Below are positions 14,022 through 18,154 of a stretch of 18,154 nt of DNA, in pieces. A program made the position numbers and the translations under genes. The notes beneath the pieces are model-generated. The model saw only the letters and a program-made list of their open reading frames with translations. It had not been told where the DNA came from and searched no databases. The DNA is from an archaeon (lineage in GTDB: Archaea; Nanobdellota; Nanobdellia; Woesearchaeales; GW2011-AR9). The stretch is from NCBI GenBank assembly GCA_023266155.1, contig JAHFRS010000009.1:1-18154 (forward strand), given 5' to 3'. Position 1 is the stretch's first letter. Every line of letters starts with the position of its first letter.

Positions 14022-14351
14022 ATGAAAAAAAGAGGGGATGCTAATATCTGGTGGATTATCATTGGGGCAGTGATTGCGCTAGTGGTACTGATTGTGATGA
14101 TGCTGATTTTTACGGGGAAGACTCAGCCGTTGCAGCAGGGGCTTTCTAACTGTGAAGGGAAAGGGGGAATATGTGTTCCCAGTAACGATGGCTGTCCGAG
14201 GAATACCCTTTCCGCTTCCGCCTTTGATTGTGATTCTGGCGGGAAGTGTTGTATAGGAACTGCAAAAAAATGTACAAGTGGTAGTACTACTGATTGTGGC
14301 ACCGAAGGAATTTGTAATCCAAATAATTATTGTTATCCCAAAACCACATGA
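14022..14351 (+). CDS. Pilin-like N-anchored Cys-rich protein (operon gene 2)
   Basis: A 109-residue protein. The leader MKKRGDANIWW is followed by a hydrophobic helix at 10-30 ending IFTGK, much like the preceding gene. The outer domain has ten cysteines (44, 51, 58, 70, 76, 77, 84, 92, 98, 104) in about 65 residues with Gly/Ser/Asn turns, which suggests two small disulfide-knotted units (for example CEGKGGIC and CDSGGKCC). The segment GLSNCEG right after the helix matches GLSDCDG in the protein starting at 16633, so the two appear paralogous. Its stop overlaps the ATG of the next gene (14348-14351). The intergenic gap of 54 bases before it holds no recognisable gene. Confidence 0.75.
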   Translation: MKKRGDANIWWIIIGAVIALVVLIVMMLIFTGKTQPLQQGLSNCEGKGGICVPSNDGCPRNTLSASAFDCDSGGKCCIGTAKKCTSGSTTDCGTEGICNPNNYCYPKTT

Positions 14352-14518
14352 CCAATGATACACTACGATTTCTCCAGCCGAAGATGTACTTCTTCCCAAA
14401 TAAAAAAGCCGTGGACTGGGCCAGCCCTACCACTTTAGTCCTCATTATTCTCGGCATCCTGCTGGGCCTATTACTTCTGTATGCTATTTACACCAAGCTG
14501 AAGGGATTGGGACCATGA
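14348..14518 (+). CDS. Small N-anchored membrane protein with KKA leader (operon gene 3)
   Basis: A 56-residue protein from the ATG that overlaps the previous stop. It is nearly all leader plus one helix (about 28-47, Leu/Ile-rich), with a short basic end KLKGLGP. Starting instead at the internal ATG at 14384 gives a 44-residue protein, MYFFPNKKAVDW.., whose leader lines up residue for residue with those of three other genes here (M-x-x-F-x-x-K-K-A-[MV]-[DE]). That makes the downstream start attractive even though no ribosome binding site precedes it. The 4-base overlap favours the upstream start by coupling. The function is unknown. It may be a minor subunit or helix partner of the neighbouring membrane proteins. 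Confidence 0.65.
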   Translation: MTNDTLRFLQPKMYFFPNKKAVDWASPTTLVLIILGILLGLLLLYAIYTKLKGLGP

Positions 14519-14667
14519 AACAGTTCAACAATAAAAAAGCCATGGAAATGTGGCAGTTGGTGATGTTGATCATGGCCTTGCTGCTGTTGTTTGCTCTCTT
14601 GGCTTGGTATGGAGCTTTAGGTCAGAACCTCGAAGTGCTTTTTACTAAAATGGGAGAGGTGTTCTGA
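14515..14667 (+). CDS. 50-residue N-anchored membrane protein (operon gene 4)
   Basis: A very small protein of 50 residues. The leader MKQFNNKKAMEMW is followed by a hydrophobic helix (about 13-33, rich in Leu and Met) and a 15-residue end with GQNLEVLF and GEVF. The ATG overlaps the previous stop (ATGA, 14515-14518). It is convincing as a gene because of the coupled start and because its leader matches those at 14384, 16633 and 16972. There are no cysteines, so it has no independent outer domain. A structural helix subunit or an accessory to the larger neighbours is the most that can be inferred. Confidence 0.65.
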   Translation: MKQFNNKKAMEMWQLVMLIMALLLLFALLAWYGALGQNLEVLFTKMGEVF

Positions 14668-14686
14668 TGGATAGGGAACTATTTGG

Positions 14687-14701
14687 CAGAACAGAACAGA
14701 A
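14687..14701 (+). repeat. Short tandem repeat (CAGAA)x3 before operon gene 5
   Basis: Three exact copies of CAGAA lie immediately upstream of the AGGAGAGGT ribosome binding site. The surrounding GGAGAGGT.TTC..TGA is itself repeated about 50 bases apart (14653 and 14704), as if the gene junction had been partly duplicated. Confidence 0.5.
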
Positions 14702-14715
14702 CAGGAGAGGTATTC

Positions 14716-15648
14716 ATGACAATGTTTGAAACTGTTGGCAAATGGATCATCCCCATTGTGATTTTAATACTATTGGCGGTCTTTTATTATGGCGGCGGCG
14801 GGGCATTTGATAAGTTAAAGAAAATCGTGCCGAACATTTCCATTGGGATGCAGGAATTACAAGCGGAAACTCCCAGTATCCCTGAGAACCAGAAAACAGC
14901 GTTCCTAAATTTAGCCACAACCATTGAAAAGATAAAAAATAATCAGAATTACCCCTGCTTTGAGAGGTACAGCCTCGGTGATTATGACAATAGCGGCGGA
15001 TTGCCAGATTTAGGGGAGGAAGGAACAATCATCGAGTTCAGAAAAGATTCTTTCGTTGTTAAAACGCAAGGTGGAAAACAAGACGTCACGGAATTAACCA
15101 ACAGTCTTTCGGAAAAGGTCCACGACGTCGAATTCTGTGTTATTGCCGGGCCATTAGACATCGTTCCCCATTTTGCTGAAAGTTTCCTGAATGATCAGCA
15201 GTGGGCTGAAAAAAAGATCATGCTCGACCATTACTACCAAGTGCAACACGAGATCATCATCAAGTATGAAAATCCTTTCGGTCCCATCGCCGAAGGCAAT
15301 GTCATCAGAATTCCCGAAATTGGTTCTGAATTTGGTGGAATCAATAGTCTTAACAATAATTTTAAAGATTTTGGCTATCTCTATAAGCCGGATGCGACAC
15401 ATATCTGTTTTTTTCCGACGGTCTATGGCGATACGCATTGTGACGGAAGTGATCAGAACGGGCTTGATGATGATTGTCTTGGTGCCGATCCCTATGAAGA
15501 TATCGCTATTCCCAAGCAAGTTTCCTCAGGCTTGCTCAGAAGCTGCAGTGGCCCTGAGCCGTTGACGCCGCCATCTCTGAAACCGGTTGAAGAATCGCCG
15601 ACAGCTTTCCCTGATGAAACTTTACCAGGCGGAGTGGCCCAACCATGA
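14716..15648 (+). CDS. N-anchored outer-face protein with Asp-rich Cys loop (operon gene 5)
   Basis: A 310-residue protein I do not recognise. The helix at 9-25 (KWIIPIVILILLAVFYY) follows a short N-terminus, then a Gly run. The rest is soluble and probably outside, with cysteines at 81, 141, 231, 242, 254 and 277. An Asp-rich loop between Cys242 and Cys254 (CDGSDQNGLDDDC) resembles the calcium-binding CDGxDNDC repeats of secreted proteins. The end is Pro/Glu-rich (about 280-310). An upstream TTG would extend it through a CAGAA repeat, but ATG 14716 is chosen because AGGAGAGGT ends 4 bases before it. Its stop overlaps the start of the next gene. It lacks the KKA leader of its neighbours. Confidence 0.8.
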   Translation: MTMFETVGKWIIPIVILILLAVFYYGGGGAFDKLKKIVPNISIGMQELQAETPSIPENQKTAFLNLATTIEKIKNNQNYPCFERYSLGDYDNSGGLPDLGEEGTIIEFRKDSFVVKTQGGKQDVTELTNSLSEKVHDVEFCVIAGPLDIVPHFAESFLNDQQWAEKKIMLDHYYQVQHEIIIKYENPFGPIAEGNVIRIPEIGSEFGGINSLNNNFKDFGYLYKPDATHICFFPTVYGDTHCDGSDQNGLDDDCLGADPYEDIAIPKQVSSGLLRSCSGPEPLTPPSLKPVEESPTAFPDETLPGGVAQP

Positions 15649-16583
15649 GCAGAAAAGGGATGGAAGCGGGACAGCTGGTCATTATTATCGTTGTGATCGT
15701 TTCCTTCATGCTCATTGCTGGTGTCGTAACGAGATGGCTCTCTCGCGCCGATGATACAGAAGCGGAACGATTGTGTCATGATAGTGTGGCGTTACGGGTC
15801 TCCACTGCATTGCGGATTAATCCTCAAGGAAAATCGGATGATGAATATTTTCAAGCGATCAAGGCACAACTCACGACACCACTCTTATGCAAAACAATTG
15901 ATACAAAAGCGCGTGGCACTAAAAATGATGTGATGAAAACTATCGCTGACAAGATGGCTCAATGTTGGTGGTTGTTTGGACAGGGAAAATATGAGGATCT
16001 CCTTTCCGGTTCAAAAATTCAGGTGTTGCCCTCTCTTTTTGGGTTTGATGATTATACCAATAAATGTTTTAATTGTTATACGATCCTGACGGAAGAAATC
16101 AACGATGCTCCTGAGATTACTCCGCAGGAATTCATGACATTTTTATTGACCGAGAAATATTCTAAATCTAAAACAACGTATTTAGATTACATCCAAAAGA
16201 GCGGCGGGCCGGGGAGAGTTGGTTATCTTGTGGTCAATGAAGAAAGCAAAGAAGCCGAAGGAATACTTCCTCATCAGGCTTACAGTATTTCCATGATGCC
16301 TAAACTACCTAAGACAGATAAAAGTATGTTTAGGGGTGGGACAAAGATTGTTGGATCTTTGGCAGGGGCGGGAGGTGCCTTCGTTCTAGGGGCGGCCGTT
16401 TCCGGTCCGGTTGGCTGGGGGATCATCGCTATTGGTGCGATTGCTGCTCAACTTGTGGGAACTTCCGGGATTAACGACATTAAGAATGCTCTTTATGGCG
16501 AACGCGATGTCAGTTCAATTTATTTCAATACTCTAAAAGAAGCCCAACAACAATGCGGTTCCGGTGACCTCGCGGGAGAATGA
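15645..16583 (+). CDS. Conserved-looking membrane protein, three helices, six Cys (operon gene 6)
   Basis: A 312-residue protein of unknown function. The leader MSRKGMEAGQ precedes helix 1 (10-31). A soluble region follows (32-228) with cysteines at 44, 82, 107, 141 and 144 in distinctive settings (RLCHDSVAL, PLLCKTID, MAQCWWLFGQGKY, NKCFNCYT), and a C-terminal Gly/Ala-rich hairpin of two helices (about 233-275). It ends with a soluble tail containing Cys304. The CWW and CFNC motifs look like a structured, conserved core, with CxxC possibly a disulfide or metal site. It is the largest and most elaborate member of the run with gene 5 and is coupled to it by ATGA at 15645. With its hairpin it could be the membrane platform of the complex. 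Confidence 0.8.
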   Translation: MSRKGMEAGQLVIIIVVIVSFMLIAGVVTRWLSRADDTEAERLCHDSVALRVSTALRINPQGKSDDEYFQAIKAQLTTPLLCKTIDTKARGTKNDVMKTIADKMAQCWWLFGQGKYEDLLSGSKIQVLPSLFGFDDYTNKCFNCYTILTEEINDAPEITPQEFMTFLLTEKYSKSKTTYLDYIQKSGGPGRVGYLVVNEESKEAEGILPHQAYSISMMPKLPKTDKSMFRGGTKIVGSLAGAGGAFVLGAAVSGPVGWGIIAIGAIAAQLVGTSGINDIKNALYGERDVSSIYFNTLKEAQQQCGSGDLAGE

Positions 16584-16620
16584 TTAAAAAATGATTAAAG
16601 AATAATGGGAAAATAATACA

Positions 16621-16627
16621 GAGGTGA
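16621..16627 (+). promoter_or_regulatory. Ribosome binding site of operon gene 7
   Basis: GAGGTGA lies 5 bases before the ATG at 16633 and decides that start over the GTG at 16624, which is part of the binding site itself. It is the same sequence as the site in front of operon gene 1. Confidence 0.55.
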
Positions 16628-16632
16628 ATCTC

Positions 16633-16956
16633 ATGAACTTATTTCGTCAGAAAAAAGCGATGGACCAGATGTGGTGGATCATCATGAGTGTGGTGTTGGT
16701 GGTGGTCATCGTTATCTTCATCCTGATTTGGTTTAAAGGCAGCGGCGAGAAAGCCTTTGGCTCGATTGGTAATCAAATTGGCGGGCTCAGTGACTGTGAT
16801 GGAGATTATGTCAAAGATTTTTCTGACTATTGCCCCTGTAATCAAGCGATAACGGAAATGCCGGAAGGAGAGGAAAAGCCGAAAGAGGAAGTTTGTGGTT
16901 CTCCCGGTGCAGAAGCGTTGCAAAAATGTCCCGAGAAATGTAAAGAACAACAGTAA
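16633..16956 (+). CDS. Pilin-like N-anchored protein with thrombospondin-3-like calcium loop (operon gene 7)
   Basis: A 107-residue protein. The leader MNLFRQKKAMDQMWW is followed by a Val/Ile-rich helix (15-34) ending IWFKG. Residues 54-68 read DCDGDYVKDFSDYCP, which fits the D-x-D-x-D-x-x-x-D-x-x-D-x-C-P pattern of thrombospondin type 3 calcium-binding repeats. Further cysteines at 55, 67, 69, 88, 99 and 103 suggest disulfides. The tail is Glu/Lys/Pro-rich. WWII.. in the helix and GLSDCDG after it pair this protein with operon gene 2 as a likely paralogue. It would act on the outer face of the membrane, stabilised by calcium. It is separated from gene 6 by 49 bases with its own ribosome binding site. 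Confidence 0.75.
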   Translation: MNLFRQKKAMDQMWWIIMSVVLVVVIVIFILIWFKGSGEKAFGSIGNQIGGLSDCDGDYVKDFSDYCPCNQAITEMPEGEEKPKEEVCGSPGAEALQKCPEKCKEQQ

Positions 16957-16971
16957 GAATTTCGTTTCCCC

Positions 16972-17670
16972 ATGAAACAATTCAACAAAAAAGCCATCAT
17001 GCTTGATTTTCTGATGACAGTCCTGTTGGCCTTGATCATTTTTATTCCTGCCTGTATCTTCACTTCTAATCTTTTGCGCACCAGCGAGCAAGGCCAAGCC
17101 AGTTTTACTCAATTCGCAGAAGAAATCAAAAAGGTGGAAAAAGCAGACCAAGGAAAACTGGATTCTTTTCTGCTAATCCTAGATCAGGAAACGGCTGTTG
17201 TGTATTTTGAGCCGCATCAGCAGGCTGTTTCGGTGTTTGTACAGGGACATGGAGATATCGGCAATACTGTTACCTCTGGTGAGAATTATGATCTTACGAT
17301 CCAACAACCACCATCCTGCTTGCAGGATAAAGCTTGCCTCTGCCTGGTGCAGGAAGCTTCCACCAGCAGGCAATATCAAGATAATTTTAAGCCACGCTGT
17401 GCTGGCGAGAATTGTGGGTTAGCCCGTATCCAGGGGGAAGCGACAATAACACCCACAAAATTCTCTTGTCTTCAGGATTTTAAGTTCCGTCTAAAGTTAA
17501 AATCGTGTGGTTTTGGCGCACGCCATAACACCCAAGGCTATTTTTGTTCTCATGGTTTTGTGATCGAACGAAATTTGATTCAAAAGTCGGGAGTAACGGC
17601 ATATTATTCTGCACCGCGGCGGTTGGCTCTTCAGCTTACCAAAGGCGATCAAGAAATAATTTTGGAATGA
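16972..17670 (+). CDS. N-anchored Cys-rich outer-face protein (operon gene 8)
   Basis: A 232-residue protein of unknown function. The leader MKQFNKKAIMLDF is close to that of operon gene 4. The helix spans about 13-33 and includes Cys28. Residues 36-115 look like a beta-rich soluble domain without cysteines. From about 115 to 195 there is a Cys-rich region (CLQDKACLCL, CAGENCG, SCLQDF, SCGFG, YFCSHG). The end returns to beta-like segments (YYSAPRRLALQL). The pattern suggests an extracellular domain stapled by disulfides. It starts 15 bases after the previous stop with no clear ribosome binding site. It has no hallmark of an enzyme. Confidence 0.75.
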   Translation: MKQFNKKAIMLDFLMTVLLALIIFIPACIFTSNLLRTSEQGQASFTQFAEEIKKVEKADQGKLDSFLLILDQETAVVYFEPHQQAVSVFVQGHGDIGNTVTSGENYDLTIQQPPSCLQDKACLCLVQEASTSRQYQDNFKPRCAGENCGLARIQGEATITPTKFSCLQDFKFRLKLKSCGFGARHNTQGYFCSHGFVIERNLIQKSGVTAYYSAPRRLALQLTKGDQEIILE

Positions 17671-17688
17671 TGACATGATAACCTTACC

Positions 17689-18093
17689 ATGAACACCCGC
17701 GCCACCAGTATCCTGATGATGATCTTTGAAGTGTTAGCGGTCGTTCTCGTGGTCTTTACGACGGCTAAAATCGCAACGGCCTACGGCAAATCAGAGACCG
17801 TGATGAAAATAAATACGGCGGAAGATCTGCGGATGATGATTGATACTCTAGCGGGGGTGCCGGGAGAAGCGCTGGTGAAATATCCGCATGACGTGGGCAC
17901 GTTTTCCTTTCTGCTTCGCGCCGGCAGCATCAGCGTCTTCACCAAAGGCGAGAATGAACAGTTCTGGGTGGTGAGAAAATTCTCTCTGCCCGATGGGTAT
18001 CAGGTTGAAACGGAAGGGGGAGTCATCGAAAAAGTCCAGGCTGTTTGTTTGGAAAAGAACCATAAAAAAATCCTGTTGAGGCCCTGCCAATGA
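17689..18093 (+). CDS. N-anchored small outer-face protein (operon gene 9)
   Basis: A 134-residue protein of unknown function. The leader MNTRATSILM has a single Arg before the helix at about 7-28 (rich in Val/Leu, ending TTAKIATAYG). The soluble part alternates beta-like strands (TFSFLLRAGSISVFTK, EQFWVVRKFSLP, YQVETEGGVIEKVQAVCL) and has two cysteines near the end. The shape (long N-terminal helix then a small beta domain) is what a pilin-type subunit would have, but the leader differs from the KKA group. Its stop overlaps the next ATG (18090-18093). It follows gene 8 by 18 bases. Confidence 0.75.
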   Translation: MNTRATSILMMIFEVLAVVLVVFTTAKIATAYGKSETVMKINTAEDLRMMIDTLAGVPGEALVKYPHDVGTFSFLLRAGSISVFTKGENEQFWVVRKFSLPDGYQVETEGGVIEKVQAVCLEKNHKKILLRPCQ

Positions 18094-18154
18094 ACAAGAA
18101 AGCGCAGGTATTTGACGTCGCACGCAAGTCAATCTATTGGATGTTGGCGGGCTT
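18090..18154 (+). CDS. Start of a further N-anchored protein with KKAQ leader (operon gene 10, partial)
   Basis: Twenty-one codons are visible before the window ends: MNKKAQVFDVARKSIYWMLA then G. The ATG overlaps the previous stop (ATGA), and MNKKAQ is the same kind of short basic leader as in the rest of the run, close to the KGQ of class III pilin signals. The hydrophobic helix appears to begin at about residue 15, later than in the others, because Arg-Lys at 12-13 interrupt it. Length and function cannot be judged. Confidence 0.6.
   Translation, partial: MNKKAQVFDVARKSIYWMLAG

Noticed and set aside
14683..14715. TTG start for operon gene 5
   Set aside because: The extra residues come from the CAGAA repeat, and AGGAGAGGT sits just before the ATG at 14716.
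14667..14729. A 20-codon frame starting at ATG 14667, one base overlapping the stop of operon gene 4
   Set aside because: It runs through the CAGAA repeat, has no hydrophobic helix like its neighbours, and overlaps the well-supported start of gene 5 at 14716 in another frame.
16639..17151. Minus-strand open frame of 170 codons across operon genes 7 and 8
   Set aside because: Its Phe/His/Leu/Asp-rich composition is that of an antisense shadow of hydrophobic helices and Glu/Lys-rich tails. The plus-strand genes have coherent leaders and cysteines.

Overview
The window looks like a chromosomal piece of an archaeon, most likely a DPANN lineage of the Woesearchaeota/Pacearchaeota type. This is inferred from several things seen in the sequence. 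TATA boxes lie 26-28 bases upstream of start codons, giving apparently leaderless genes, next to other genes with GAGGTGA-type ribosome binding sites. Start and stop codons often overlap as ATGA. There are many small single-helix membrane proteins with KKA/KGQ-type leaders, lipobox lipoproteins, and AglB-like and ArnT-like membrane glycosyltransferases. No rRNA, tRNA, CRISPR array, transposase or replication gene was found, so the lineage call is not firm. No gene-free stretch exceeds 300 bases, and no terminator could be called with confidence.

Left region (1-2585, minus strand): three sugar-phosphate or sugar-nucleotide type enzymes. The first is a fused cytidylyltransferase plus GmhB-like HAD phosphatase. 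After a gap of about 90 bases come a beta-phosphoglucomutase-like HAD and a SerB-like HAD, coupled by an ATGA overlap. A probable next gene starts at the very edge of the window. Together they look like activation and phosphate trimming of a sugar for surface glycans, but substrates are unknown.

Middle-left (2768-6547): a protein-kinase-fold protein on the plus strand, converging on a small ferredoxin with only three cluster cysteines. Divergent from the ferredoxin is a tiny Cys-rich membrane protein, which converges on a large GT-C-like membrane protein with a DEDPWGH motif.

Middle (6760-10452): two translationally coupled lipoproteins. They share a six-cysteine N-terminal domain of identical Cys spacing and differ in their C-terminal parts (a six-bladed NHL-type propeller versus BNR/Asp-box repeats). 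They are followed by a short, apparently truncated, sequon-rich secreted protein of the GLUG type.

Middle-right (10543-13357): an ArnT/PMT-type glycosyltransferase whose 3' end overlaps by 80 bp that of a convergent GDP-mannose 4,6-dehydratase. This supports a surface glycosylation theme running through the window.

Right region (13521-18154, plus strand): a leader with a near-perfect Shine-Dalgarno and a 24-codon ORF, then a tightly packed run of ten genes (the last cut by the window edge). Every one encodes a protein with a short basic leader followed at once by a hydrophobic helix, usually with a Cys-rich outer domain. Several share an MxxFxxKKA[MV][DE] leader. This is the best candidate for an undescribed system: a pilin-like or cell-envelope complex built from many small N-anchored subunits, probably displayed outside the cell.
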